From assembly GCF_000762845.2 (NCBI RefSeq), contig NZ_JRMQ02000016.1, forward strand, positions 1 through 32,804: a DNA stretch of 32,804 nucleotides, in the 5' to 3' direction. The translations under genes and the position numbers were made by a program. Under the pieces are notes generated by a model. That model did not search any database, was not told the origin of the DNA, and was given only the letters and a program-made list of their open reading frames with translations. Every line of letters starts with the position of its first letter. Within the stretch, counting starts at the first letter, position 1. This DNA is from Helicobacter japonicus. Lineage in GTDB: Bacteria; Campylobacterota; Campylobacteria; Campylobacterales; Helicobacteraceae. Below, one piece after another: positions 17,200-25,116 of this stretch.

Positions 17200-18873
17200 C
17201 TAACTATTTATTGAATCTCTCTTGAATAAGGGAGAGGGGTTAGGTGAGCTCGTTCCCGCTTGACTTACTTCTAGGCTTTCTTGATTCACACGCAAAAGTG
17301 ATTTTAATGTAGTAAGTATATTGACTTGGAGCTTTTCAGAGCTGCTTTCTTGCTCTAGTTTATAATCTTCTAGCTTTTTTACTTTGTGTAAAAATGGGTC
17401 AATCATATTAAGCTTTGTCTTATTCTCACCCTTTAGGGCTTCCTCATACTTTTTACTCGCATCTGCACTTTGCATTAATGCCTCGCCTAGTGCGTTAATG
17501 CGCTCGATAGTTTGCGGGTCAAAATTCTCTCTCAGTGCTTCCTCGCGATAGCTTAAATAATTATCGATATTCACATCACTTGCACCCAAAGATTCTTGCA
17601 AACGCTCTACTTGAAGTGCGGCAAGTTCTGCAGAGTATCGTGCTGCCTCGCTTGTCTGTCCCTTGAAAGTATAAAGCCAACTTTGAAAATTTTGCCCTGT
17701 GGATACAAATGCAGTAAGGCTCTCACTTAGTGCCTCGCTTATTTGCTTGTTCATACTTTTAGCATAGTCCGCCCACATATTATAAATCTTATTGATATTT
17801 GGCGTGATAAGATGCTCTTTTAAAGCATTATGTGGAGATTCATAAAAGCTCTTTATCAGCTCTTTTGCTCCAGCATTTAAAATATCTGCATAGCTTTTGT
17901 AATCCCCTTTAGCAATACTTAAGCTTTTGACACCACCGCCAATATCTTGCAGTAAATATTCATAACCTCTTATGCTTTGTTGGATTCCTTTTAGGGCGAG
18001 ATTTGAAGCGTTATAGTGTTCTCTCCAATTGCTTGTGTTGCTTTGCAAACCCCACCATTTCTTTTTGACTTCTTTTTTATCGGCAAACTCACGCGCACTC
18101 ACATTGTCTTTTGTAGCCTTTGAGATAAGCTCCACACCTTGCGCGGTGGTTGTGATCTTTGTTGAGTCAAAGCTCCCAACTAACGCTCCACTAATACCAC
18201 CGACAAGTCCGCCTACAAGTGCGCCTAAGCTCGTGCCAATCACAGGCACAAAACTCCCAATAGCCGCTCCCGTTGTAGCTCCTCCTGCTGCGCCAATTTG
18301 GGTGTATTTTTGTGTCTTGGCGGCATTTTCATTATTACTTATGAAGCTACCAACTAAGCCTCCAACTGCACTTGCAATGCCAAATCCTGCAAGAGTCTCT
18401 CCTACAACTTCTCCTAGTGTAGATTCTCCAATTTGCAAACCTGTTACTTTCCCTATAATCCCACCGACTGCGCTATTACTGCCTAAGCCATCAATGGCGG
18501 AGGCAATGGATTTATTCATAGATTCTATAACTCTACTTTCCATAAACGCAGCAGAGATAGAAGTCGCAAAACCTTTGGTGATAACACTTTGCAGAGATGA
18601 AAAAAGTTCATTGATTAAACTTCGAAAATAATGAACATTGCCATTAAATATGCTCTGTATATCCTCATTAAGGGCGGATTGCATATCGCTTTGGAGGTCT
18701 TTATAAGCTTTTGAATACTCTTGTATATACTCCATTTTTTGCTCGTGGAGTTTAAGCTCTAGGGCATAAAGCTCATTTGCACTATTTTTGTTTATAGAAT
18801 CTAGCTCTTTTTTGATTTTTTGCAGTGAGCCATCTTTGACATTAAAGGTGAATTTAATACTTATTTGTTTCAT
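17200..18873 (-). CDS. Tail tape measure protein
   Basis: The 557-residue product has the architecture of a tape measure: a helical N-terminus (residues 15-100), a long Gly/Ala-rich hydrophobic centre with repeated GG and GA pairs (about 130-235) that could cross membranes during DNA passage, and further helical regions. Tape measure length sets tail length at roughly 0.15 nm per residue in known siphophages, so a tail of about 80 nm would be expected. Its start (ATG 18871-18873) overlaps the stop of the frameshifted chaperone frame (ATGA), as in lambda-like tail operons. It is shorter than most relatives. It lies directly downstream of tube and chaperone genes, which supports the call. Confidence 0.82.
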   Translation of the reverse strand: MKQISIKFTFNVKDGSLQKIKKELDSINKNSANELYALELKLHEQKMEYIQEYSKAYKDLQSDMQSALNEDIQSIFNGNVHYFRSLINELFSSLQSVITKGFATSISAAFMESRVIESMNKSIASAIDGLGSNSAVGGIIGKVTGLQIGESTLGEVVGETLAGFGIASAVGGLVGSFISNNENAAKTQKYTQIGAAGGATTGAAIGSFVPVIGTSLGALVGGLVGGISGALVGSFDSTKITTTAQGVELISKATKDNVSAREFADKKEVKKKWWGLQSNTSNWREHYNASNLALKGIQQSIRGYEYLLQDIGGGVKSLSIAKGDYKSYADILNAGAKELIKSFYESPHNALKEHLITPNINKIYNMWADYAKSMNKQISEALSESLTAFVSTGQNFQSWLYTFKGQTSEAARYSAELAALQVERLQESLGASDVNIDNYLSYREEALRENFDPQTIERINALGEALMQSADASKKYEEALKGENKTKLNMIDPFLHKVKKLEDYKLEQESSSEKLQVNILTTLKSLLRVNQESLEVSQAGTSSPNPSPLFKRDSINS

Positions 18874-19429
18874 ATCGCTTCCATCTCCACAATCATTTCC
18901 TTATATAATCCCAACAGCTCCAAACTATCAAACCCATAATAAATGCAAAAGTCCTTTAAAATGGCATAATTAATGTGCCTAAAAACGCTCATTCCGCCCA
19001 CGCTAAATTCTAAGCAGAGATTAAATCCAAGTGCTAAAAGCTGCTCTTCTGTATCTAGCACAATGGGCAAAGGCACAGATTGTTTATCTTGGGCTAAAAA
19101 TGCCCTCTCCTTTGCCCAGCGGATTAGTTTTTTCTTTTTGCGCCTTTAATGGCTCTAAATTGTTCGTTTATCGCGGTGTAAAAATCTGCCAAAGAGCCAT
19201 TTTCCATTAAATCATCAATAAATTCTTGCGCCCTCTCTCCTTTAAGATTCTCGCTCAAATGCTTTTTTGTCATCTCTAAGCTGCTTAAGGATTCTTTATT
19301 GCGTTCAATTTCTTGAATCTGATTGGTGTTGCTCTCTAAAATTGTGAGCTTCACATTCTCGCCTGTGCTTAAAATAGCCTCAAATTCAAGGCTTCCTCGT
19401 TCTACTTTAAATACAAAACTTTTATTCAT
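18870..19429 (-). CDS. Tail assembly chaperone GT fusion by -1 frameshift
   Basis: The second frame (18870-19127) has no ribosome site of its own but stays open back into the end of the upstream frame. A canonical slippery heptamer A-AAA-AAC sits on the minus strand at 19133-19127 immediately before the first frame's TAA. A -1 slip there yields a 186-residue fusion whose extra 85 residues begin LIRWAKERAFLAQDK. In lambda the equivalent GT protein binds the tape measure through T and the tube protein through G. The order tube, G/GT, tape measure is the same here. A GTG at 19076 could give a separate T-only start, but the open upstream frame and heptamer make frameshifting the better reading. 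Confidence 0.8.
19124..19429 (-). CDS. Tail assembly chaperone G (unshifted product)
   Basis: The 101-residue acidic/helical product lies between the major tail tube gene and the tape measure gene, the position of lambda G. It is preceded by AGGAG about seven bases before ATG 19429. Residues 1-35 are predicted to be strands (KSFVFKVERGSLEFEAIL) and the rest helical. The frame ends GAKRKN-stop directly after the slippery site. Most ribosomes would make this form; a minority would shift into the T frame. Confidence 0.75.
   Translation of the reverse strand: MNKSFVFKVERGSLEFEAILSTGENVKLTILESNTNQIQEIERNKESLSSLEMTKKHLSENLKGERAQEFIDDLMENGSLADFYTAINEQFRAIKGAKRKN
19127..19133 (-). promoter_or_regulatory. 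Programmed -1 frameshift slippery heptamer AAAAAAC
   Basis: On the minus strand the codons read AGA AAA AAC TAA. The heptamer A AAA AAC allows both tRNAs to slip back one base, and the zero-frame stop immediately follows. No strong downstream stem is obvious in the next 60 bases, so a stop-stimulated or weakly stimulated slip is likely. Confidence 0.75.
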
Positions 19430-19497
19430 TTTTAAATCTCCTTAAAAAATACTTCTGCGCTAAAGCCAACGCGAATCTAAATGGCTTCCTCTTTTGG

Positions 19498-20070
19498 CTA
19501 TTCTCTTGTTTGCTGAATATAATGCGTGTAATAGCCCTCATCGGTTTTATTCGCACTGCCTTCAAAATCCATAGTCGCAAACTCCTCACTCATTAAAGGC
19601 AAATCCCCGCTCATTTTGATATTTGCTTCATAGACTACACCTATCACTTGTCTTGCTTGCACAGGCGCGCCTACAAAAGTGAGTTTTGCCTTAAGCAGAG
19701 GATTGCTCCCTGCTTTAATTTCAATGAATCTATACTCTTTATCTGCCACTTCACCGCTAGGGAGTATCTCCCCTGCTGCAAAATCCACTACCTTTGATTC
19801 AGAACCTAAAGCTGCAGCGAGGTTAGCAGGAGAGAAACTATTGCATTTAATTTTAAGCGTATAGTTCTCTTCAGTTACGACTTCTGCGATTTTTTGCTTT
19901 AGTCCTGCGCTTCGTGTAAAGGCGGTGGCAGTTGTCGTATCACGCGTAAGTGTTATTTCTGTCGCGCCCATATCAAACTTTTGGCTGCCTAAGCTTCCAT
20001 CTGGCAAATAAGGCTGCAAATACATCACGCCTCCGCTTAAAAATAAGTTGTCCTTTTGTGTGTTATTCAT
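19498..20070 (-). CDS. Major tail tube protein
   Basis: The 190-residue, beta-rich protein contains segments typical of siphophage tube proteins: FDMGATEITLTRDTTTATAF, TLKIKCNSFSPANLAAALG and a C-terminal FEGSANKTDEGYYTHY. Tube subunits stack into hexameric rings around the tape measure. AAGGAG lies a few bases before ATG 20070. Downstream come the chaperone and tape measure genes, the order of lambda-type tails. No sheath gene accompanies it, so a non-contractile tail is the simplest reading. The 68-base gap to the chaperone gene contains that gene's ribosome site. Confidence 0.75.
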   Translation of the reverse strand: MNNTQKDNLFLSGGVMYLQPYLPDGSLGSQKFDMGATEITLTRDTTTATAFTRSAGLKQKIAEVVTEENYTLKIKCNSFSPANLAAALGSESKVVDFAAGEILPSGEVADKEYRFIEIKAGSNPLLKAKLTFVGAPVQARQVIGVVYEANIKMSGDLPLMSEEFATMDFEGSANKTDEGYYTHYIQQTRE

Positions 20071-20073
20071 TTT

Positions 20074-20604
20074 TTACTCCTTTATTTCCTTAATAATAAG
20101 TGTGAAATTCTCCACACCCTCTTTTTGCACTAATTCAAAAAAATCCTTAATGCACTCTGTGCTTTCAAACACCACTCCATTGCCCTTTTTATACCCAAAT
20201 AGGAGGCAGCCCTCTGTATCTTGCGGATAATTGCCGATGTGAATTAAGATTCTACGATTCCTAAAACTTGGCAAGACAGAATCACAAGTAAGTAAGAGTG
20301 CCTTGTTTCTACCATTTGGGCATTTAAAATGTGGATATGCTCTTGAAAGTCCTGCATTTTTAATAGAATCTGTCCATTCCAAAGCATATTCTCGTGCGAT
20401 AATACGCTTATCTTGCTTTGGTGTGTCAGTAGATTCACCGATATTCTCACAAGTAAAGCAGCTCCATATCTCTTTTAAAGTGCCATTCTCTTGAATTTCA
20501 TTCACACTCAATTTGCCTAGTGTAGAATCCTCGATTTTTGCGACATTTGGCTTTTTCACATCTTTGTGTTCGCTTAGTCGCTGCAGTATGATTTTGTATT
20601 TCAT
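20074..20604 (-). CDS. DUF5675-type protein, candidate cell-wall enzyme
   Basis: The 176-residue protein matches the DUF5675 pattern: an N-terminal strand with GKLSVNE, a central ALEW segment followed by AGLSRAYPHFKCP, and the hallmark ILIHIGNYPQDTEGCLLFG (residues 122-140). The His plus Gly-Cys spacing recalls L,D-transpeptidase active sites, so a peptidoglycan role is possible but unproven. It sits between the tail tube gene (three bases away) and the holin/spanin genes. No conventional lysozyme, amidase or other endolysin is visible in the prophage, so this is the best candidate for that role. The protein has no signal peptide, so it would need the holin for release. Confidence 0.7.
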   Translation of the reverse strand: MKYKIILQRLSEHKDVKKPNVAKIEDSTLGKLSVNEIQENGTLKEIWSCFTCENIGESTDTPKQDKRIIAREYALEWTDSIKNAGLSRAYPHFKCPNGRNKALLLTCDSVLPSFRNRRILIHIGNYPQDTEGCLLFGYKKGNGVVFESTECIKDFFELVQKEGVENFTLIIKEIKE

Positions 20605-20742
20605 TTATTCTCCTTGTGATAAGATTGTAAGGCTTTCAACCGCCTCGATGTAGGCATAATATTGCGTGATATTTGCAGCTAAGCTCACAACAAAGGCGAC
20701 CAAAACAATAAAGCGGACAAGTTTATAAGCAGTGCTATTCAT
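20605..20742 (-). CDS. Small single-pass membrane protein of the lysis block
   Basis: The 45-residue product has one membrane segment (LVRFIVLVAFVVSLAANITQ). ATG 20742 is chosen because AAGGAGG precedes it by six bases; a longer frame to 20799 lacks this. It overlaps the end of the holin gene. Small proteins of this kind beside holins may be antiholins or second holins; no motif decides between them. Confidence 0.65.
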   Translation of the reverse strand: MNSTAYKLVRFIVLVAFVVSLAANITQYYAYIEAVESLTILSQGE

Positions 20743-21070
20743 TTTTGCCTCCTTTGCTCTCTTTATTGCCATTTTTAAAGGCAAGTAGCTCTTTTGCAAG
20801 ATTTAGGGCTTTTTCAATTCCTAAGAATCCAAGTGCAGCAGCAATGCCTACTCGCGCAAGATAAGGCAAATCAGTAGCACTTAGAGTTGCATAGACAATC
20901 ACACATAAAAATGATGAAGTAACTACACTTTTCAAAGCAACCTTAAGCAAGTAGCGCATATCATTTGATGTATCTTCTCTTTGCTCCTCGTTAAAAAAGC
21001 TCACAATCCCCGCTAAGATACCAACAACAACAATGGGTAAAAGCTCTAAATAATGTCCTGCTTCAATCAT
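20735..21070 (-). CDS. Holin-like membrane protein
   Basis: The 111-residue protein has three hydrophobic segments (LLPIVVVGILAGIVSFF, VVTSSFLCVIVYATLSA and VGIAAALGFLGIEKAL) and a charged, Lys-rich tail, the layout of phage holins. Holins collect in the inner membrane and open it at a set time to release the endolysin. A GGAGG lies seven bases before ATG 21070. It is flanked by other small membrane proteins and the spanin pair, which strongly supports a lysis role. The assignment to a specific holin class is not certain. Confidence 0.75.
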   Translation of the reverse strand: MIEAGHYLELLPIVVVGILAGIVSFFNEEQREDTSNDMRYLLKVALKSVVTSSFLCVIVYATLSATDLPYLARVGIAAALGFLGIEKALNLAKELLAFKNGNKESKGGKNE

Positions 21071-21252
21071 AGCATTACCTCCACTACACGCGCTACACTA
21101 AGTGCCACAGAGATGATAATCATCGCCCATAGGCTCTTATGCACGACAAACCAAAATCGCTTGTATGAAGGCGAAATATCGCAGTGATACTTGCCAATCA
21201 AAAACCAGCGAAAATAAAACCAAAATTGTTTGAGTTTTGGCATTGCTTTCAT
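21067..21252 (-). CDS. Small membrane protein upstream of holin
   Basis: The 61-residue product starts at ATG 21252 after GGAGA and carries an aromatic, basic N-terminus (QFWFYFRWFLIGKYH) and a C-terminal membrane segment (WAMIIISVALSVARVVEVM). It overlaps both neighbours by four bases, so the lysis block is tightly coupled. A holin partner is possible; the family is not recognised. Confidence 0.6.
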   Translation of the reverse strand: MKAMPKLKQFWFYFRWFLIGKYHCDISPSYKRFWFVVHKSLWAMIIISVALSVARVVEVML

Positions 21253-21473
21253 TGAATCTTGTCTCCTCTGCACATTTTTAAATCTCGCTCTAAAGCCTGT
21301 GTATAAGCAAAAATCGCTTTTACATCAACACTCACTTTGCCGCTTTTGCTTGGACGCTCTCTTTTTGCCACACTACACTTTGTGGGGATAAGCACCTCTA
21401 CATATTCCACTCTTGCACACCCACTTAAGAGCAAAGCACTAAGGAGAAGAAGCATAAAACACTTGAAGTGCAT
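21249..21473 (-). CDS. Rz1: Rz1-like outer-membrane spanin lipoprotein
   Basis: ATG 21473 follows AGGAGGTGG and opens a lipoprotein signal ending LLLSALLLSGC, with Cys17 the expected lipid anchor. The mature part is 58 residues long. The gene starts inside the end of the upstream gene, in another frame, exactly as Rz1 does relative to Rz. With the inner-membrane spanin it would bridge the periplasm and fuse the membranes in the last step of lysis. It has few Pro residues, unlike lambda Rz1, so identification rests on the lipobox and gene arrangement. Confidence 0.75.
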   Translation of the reverse strand: MHFKCFMLLLLSALLLSGCARVEYVEVLIPTKCSVAKRERPSKSGKVSVDVKAIFAYTQALERDLKMCRGDKIQ

Positions 21474-21792
21474 ATTCCACCTCCTGTAATTGCTTGAGGG
21501 CAGCTGTTGTAGAATCCGCAGCATCTCCATAAGATTCATATTCTTTTGTCTGCTGTGGATTATGTGAAGTGTAATAAGCTGATAGAAACTCTTGCTCTAT
21601 ATGCTTACTTTGCGCGTTATAAGATTCAATCTCTTCTTTTTGCAACGCTTGCTCTTTGATTGCCTTATTTTGATTAGCGAGATGATTTTGAAGCAATCTA
21701 TTTTGCACCTTTGTGTCAATAACACTGATGTGCCAAAATAAAAGTACAGCAAAAATGCCAAAACACACCCCAAACACTCCATACATTTTCAT
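21439..21792 (-). CDS. Rz: Rz-like inner-membrane spanin
   Basis: The 117-residue protein has one N-terminal membrane anchor (VFGVCFGIFAVLLFWHISV) and a periplasmic helical region rich in Gln, Lys and Glu (residues 28-75), the structure of i-spanins. Its last 35 bases overlap the Rz1-like start in another frame. GGAGAG lies seven bases before ATG 21792. It is the first gene of the leftward late block, so the late promoter should lie in 21793-22027. Confidence 0.75.
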   Translation of the reverse strand: MKMYGVFGVCFGIFAVLLFWHISVIDTKVQNRLLQNHLANQNKAIKEQALQKEEIESYNAQSKHIEQEFLSAYYTSHNPQQTKEYESYGDAADSTTAALKQLQEVEYALQVFYASSP

Positions 21793-22027
21793 ATTCTCTC
21801 CTTTTTTGAAGATTCATCTCATACATAAATCTCCTTAATTCTTATCAAGTAATAAGAATCTATTGCCAAAGCAATGATGAAAGTTTAGTGGGGCTTAGGC
21901 TTTTAATTTCAAAAAATTCTTATAAAAAAACAATCGCACAAGTGTGTAAAGTTGTGATTTTAAAGTTTGCTTTGAAGAAAGGAGTTAAGAGCAATGAGAG
22001 AATTTTTCAATCAATAAAGGAGTATGT
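21793..22027. promoter_or_regulatory. Divergent late control region with inverted repeat and mini-frame
   Basis: This gap separates the leftward lysis/tail block from the rightward tail-fibre block and must hold their promoters. An 8-bp inverted repeat, ATTCTTAT and ATAAGAAT at 21838-21845 and 21852-21859, is a likely activator site. At 21994-22017 a complete seven-codon frame (MREFFNQ-stop) follows AAAGGAG and ends just before the next ribosome site, so it could be a leader peptide. Confidence 0.5.
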
Positions 22028-22846
22028 ATGAGGACTATTACACCACTTCCCACACCGCCTAGTAGCAATGATACAACAAGCTTTGATATAAGAGCTGATG
22101 CGTTTATGGAATCTTTACCACAATTTGCTGAAGAACTTAATGCCTTTGGTTTAGATATGTCTAACATTGGCAAAAATACCTTTGAGAAAGCACAAGTTGT
22201 TATCAAAGAAGGTCAAAAAGAGCTTTTAGAGCAACACAACATCTATAAAGCACAAATAGAGCAAATGATTGAAGCAGCACAATTACTTATTGCAGCCCAA
22301 AGTGCAATTAAAAGCGATATGTGGAGCACGACTTTGCACTCTATTCTTTTTACCATTAAAAGCCTTATTCAAGAGCGCAAAGAATCTTTGCATTATAGGT
22401 CGAAAATCGGTCAATATGGGCTTTTTTTCCGCTCATCTTTGCCTCAAGGCTGGGTGAAAGCGGGGAGCTTACTCAAAAAAAGAGAATATCCCCTTGCGTA
22501 TATGTATTTTAAAAACACAAGCAAAAGCTTGCAAGAGGACTGCCCTAAAGGATATTTTAGACTACCTAAGCCTAATGTCTATGCTAAAGGTTGCAGTGAT
22601 TTTAAACGCGTGGGTGAATTTGAAAGAGAGGGCTTACCAAATATCAATGCAGGGAAGTATGTCAATGATAGCTGGAGATACTCTCTAGGCGGAAAAGGTG
22701 GGGGTAGTAGAGATGAGTGGGGTTGTGGCACATCACACGCGAATTTTGCATTAAGCAATTGGAATAGTATCTATGGACGCACAGATTCTGTGGAAGTCAA
22801 TCATAACCTCTATTTAGAGGGCTTTTATGTGGGGTGGGCAAAATGA
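22028..22846 (+). CDS. Tail fibre protein with phage N-terminal attachment motif
   Basis: The 272-residue protein starts TPLPTPPSSNDTTSFDIRADAF, a motif seen at the N-terminus of many phage fibre-associated proteins (established for Mu-like and other prophages). Residues 30-115 form a likely coiled coil, followed by a Trp/Tyr/Gly-rich C-terminal domain (GGKGGGSRDEWGCG, then VEVNHNLYLEGFYVGWAK) suited to receptor binding. ATG 22028 lies five bases after AAAGGAG. It is the first gene of the rightward block; the RCC1 protein follows. Base use is more GC-rich than in the ICE. Whether it is a central or side fibre cannot be told. Confidence 0.65.
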   Translation: MRTITPLPTPPSSNDTTSFDIRADAFMESLPQFAEELNAFGLDMSNIGKNTFEKAQVVIKEGQKELLEQHNIYKAQIEQMIEAAQLLIAAQSAIKSDMWSTTLHSILFTIKSLIQERKESLHYRSKIGQYGLFFRSSLPQGWVKAGSLLKKREYPLAYMYFKNTSKSLQEDCPKGYFRLPKPNVYAKGCSDFKRVGEFEREGLPNINAGKYVNDSWRYSLGGKGGGSRDEWGCGTSHANFALSNWNSIYGRTDSVEVNHNLYLEGFYVGWAK

Positions 22847-22960
22847 GGTTGAAATAAATGCCTAAAGGACGCAATATGAGTGCCCGAAGCACGGGCTTTT
22901 TGCAAGTGTGGATTAACTCCCACGAAGCAAGACATCAAATCAATAGAACAAGGAGTAAAA

Positions 22961-24457
22961 ATGCTTACAGAACAGACACAACAAATGCAAACATTGCTAG
23001 AGATAAAAGCAGAACTTAACAAGCTAAGTAGCTTTGATTATGGCTTAGAGCAGCCATTGCAGATTCTCAATCATCACGCCGATGTGCTTAAGAGTGAGAT
23101 TGACGCTCACATAAACACATTAAACACAGCTTTAAGAGATATAAATATCCGCTCAAAAAGGCTTTTGTCTATGCACCTTTATCGTGGCTTGGCTTATCAA
23201 GATATTATCAAAAATAGCAAGGGTGAGGTGATATGTTATGGTGATGTGTATATGCAAGGTTTGAGTGTTAATAATAACACAGGAAGTGGCAGAGCAAATG
23301 CTGCATTTTTTTCACGAGTTGGCTTACCGAGTGATATAGAATTTATTGAAGTCTTTGGTGGATACACGACCTTTTATGCTTTGCCAAAAGAGGGGAATTT
23401 CCTCTATGTGTGGGGAGCAAATGTGCAAGGTTGCGCAGGAGTAGGACACACGAATGCTTTAAGCTTGCCTGTGAGGGTAGATTTTCCCTCTAGGGTGGTA
23501 AAAGTATGCTGTGGCACTTCAGAATCTAATGCCAAACAATCCGCGATTGCCCTCCTTGAAAATGGCTTGGTATATGTGAGCGGGAGTAATTCCATAGGAG
23601 AGCTTGGAGTGGGGAATACTCTGCCTCTCTCCACTTTCACACAAAACCCACATTTAAGCGATATTAAAGACATTTTTCTTTGCAGTAATGGCAATGTGGG
23701 GCTGTTTATGGCTATTGATAATGAGGGCGCACTCTATGTATGCGGACACAATCAGCAAGGTGCGTGTGGCAATGGTGGCAATACAAATCTCACACTGCCC
23801 TTTAAGCTTAGCTTTAACCAAAAAGTCAAACTCGCCAAAGCAAGTATAAATACAAGCTCTAATGCGCATTATGCTACTTCTATGATTGTGCTAGAAGATG
23901 GGAGTGTGCGCGGAGCAGGATATGCGCTAGAGAATAATCTCTCTCAAAATGCAGCAGGGAATCTCAATATCTTTACCACACTCTTAAATGAGCAAGGAGA
24001 GCCTCTAAGCGAAATTGTTGATGTGTTTCCTGCAAGTATTGGCGGCACAAGCTTAGCATTAGATTCAAATGGCAATCTCTATGCGTGGGGCAAAGGAGCA
24101 TATGGCTATGGCAATGATAATACGAGAGCTAATGCAAAAGCACAAAGAGTGCTAGAAAATGTAGAGAGTGTGCAGCATTGGGATAGAGCAAATACGCGTT
24201 GTGTAGCCAAACTCAAAGACACTCAAGCTCTGCTTGCCTTTGGATTTAATACTGATAGTGCGCTAGGTGTTGGCAATGCGAGCAACACAAGAGCGTGGAA
24301 GAATGTGCTTTTACCTCCTGCAATGAGTGAATATAAACTGCAATGTTTTGGAGCAGAGGCGTATTTAGTAATTATAGCAGATAATGACATCTATGCGTGC
24401 GGAACAAGCAAAGATGGAAGTATCAAATACACCACACCCACATTACAAAAACAATAA
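22961..24457 (+). CDS. RCC1-type beta-propeller tail fibre or adhesin
   Basis: The 498-residue protein has a helical N-terminus (residues 1-75, predicted coiled coil) and then about seven RCC1-like repeats. The repeat cores are visible as ICYGDVYMQG, LYVWGANVQG, VYVSGSNSIG, LYVCGHNQQG, VRGAGYALEN, LYAWGKGAYG and LLAFGFNTDS, with IYACGTSKDG probably closing the ring with the first. RCC1 repeats fold into a seven-bladed propeller that presents a binding face. Between the tail fibre gene and the DUF4376-like gene, a receptor-binding fibre is the best inference. ATG 22961 has AAGGAG six to eleven bases upstream; a GTG at 22880 in frame lacks a ribosome site. Secretion as an adhesin is an alternative, but no signal peptide is visible. 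Confidence 0.75.
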   Translation: MLTEQTQQMQTLLEIKAELNKLSSFDYGLEQPLQILNHHADVLKSEIDAHINTLNTALRDINIRSKRLLSMHLYRGLAYQDIIKNSKGEVICYGDVYMQGLSVNNNTGSGRANAAFFSRVGLPSDIEFIEVFGGYTTFYALPKEGNFLYVWGANVQGCAGVGHTNALSLPVRVDFPSRVVKVCCGTSESNAKQSAIALLENGLVYVSGSNSIGELGVGNTLPLSTFTQNPHLSDIKDIFLCSNGNVGLFMAIDNEGALYVCGHNQQGACGNGGNTNLTLPFKLSFNQKVKLAKASINTSSNAHYATSMIVLEDGSVRGAGYALENNLSQNAAGNLNIFTTLLNEQGEPLSEIVDVFPASIGGTSLALDSNGNLYAWGKGAYGYGNDNTRANAKAQRVLENVESVQHWDRANTRCVAKLKDTQALLAFGFNTDSALGVGNASNTRAWKNVLLPPAMSEYKLQCFGAEAYLVIIADNDIYACGTSKDGSIKYTTPTLQKQ

Positions 24458-24467
24458 GGAGGATTCT

Positions 24468-25007
24468 ATGCAAATATATGAATTAAGCAAGGACAAGGTT
24501 TTGAGAGTGAGCGGGAGCTTTGAGTATATCGGCGAGATTGATGGCAAAGTCTATGTAAAAGGCGAACATTTAAGTGAGCCTTTTATTCCCTCAATCTTGC
24601 CACAAAGCCTTGTAGATTCTATACAACTCGCTTTAACGCGTGCGCGTGTAGAAAAAGAAAAAGAGATGAATGCAAAATGTAATGAGCTTTTGACATATTT
24701 TGAAAGCGATGCGCTAGGAGAGAGCTATATCTATGATATGAGTGTAGAAGACCAGCTTAACCTTTTAGGATTATTCTTAGCAAAAAGTGATGGATTCTTA
24801 CGAGCGCGTAAGGGCAGTGAATCTAAGGCAAATTATTCTCACACAAAGGCGCAAATAAGCAAACTCTATGCAGACAGCCTCGCTCATAAAAATAGAATCT
24901 TATCTCAATGTGGGGTTTTAAAAAGTTATCTTTTGGAGCTAGATTCAATAGAGGCAATCAATGCGCTTAAATGGGAGGATTATGAGAATATTCAAGGAAC
25001 AAACTAG
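24468..25007 (+). CDS. DUF4376-like tail fibre accessory protein
   Basis: The 179-residue product has a beta-rich N-terminus (YELSKDKVLRVSGSFEYIG) and a helical C-terminal region (residues 120-175, HTKAQISKLYADSLAHKNRI then IEAINALKWED), which resembles DUF4376 proteins encoded after phage tail fibres. Those are thought to help fibre assembly or attachment. ATG 24468 is chosen because TAAGGAGG lies five bases upstream; the gene starts ten bases after the RCC1 gene's stop. It ends immediately before a strong terminator, so the three rightward genes form one transcript. Confidence 0.65.
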   Translation: MQIYELSKDKVLRVSGSFEYIGEIDGKVYVKGEHLSEPFIPSILPQSLVDSIQLALTRARVEKEKEMNAKCNELLTYFESDALGESYIYDMSVEDQLNLLGLFLAKSDGFLRARKGSESKANYSHTKAQISKLYADSLAHKNRILSQCGVLKSYLLELDSIEAINALKWEDYENIQGTN

Positions 25008-25008
25008 G

Positions 25009-25033
25009 GCGGGATAATCCCGCACTTTCTTAA
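25009..25033 (+). terminator. Rho-independent terminator after tail fibre genes
   Basis: GCGGGATAATCCCGC (25009-25023) forms a perfect six-base-pair stem with a three-base loop followed by a T-rich tract (ACTTTCTT). It begins one base after the stop codon of the last rightward gene and separates it from the leftward early transcript. Confidence 0.8.
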
Positions 25034-25116
25034 AATAGAATCTAGCTTTTTACCTTCACGATTGATATTAATTTCATTAGCATATAAAGCCCATTTTTAC
25101 CAAACTATCTTGTATG

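Noticed and set aside
18029-18631. A 200-codon plus-strand frame antisense to the tape measure gene
   Set aside because: It is the complement of the Gly/Ala-rich part, giving a Pro/Ser-rich product without a ribosome site; the tape measure reading is well supported.
18870-19076. Separate gene starting at GTG 19076
   Set aside because: No ribosome site precedes it and the frame is open upstream to a canonical -1 slippery site, so a frameshift fusion is the better model.
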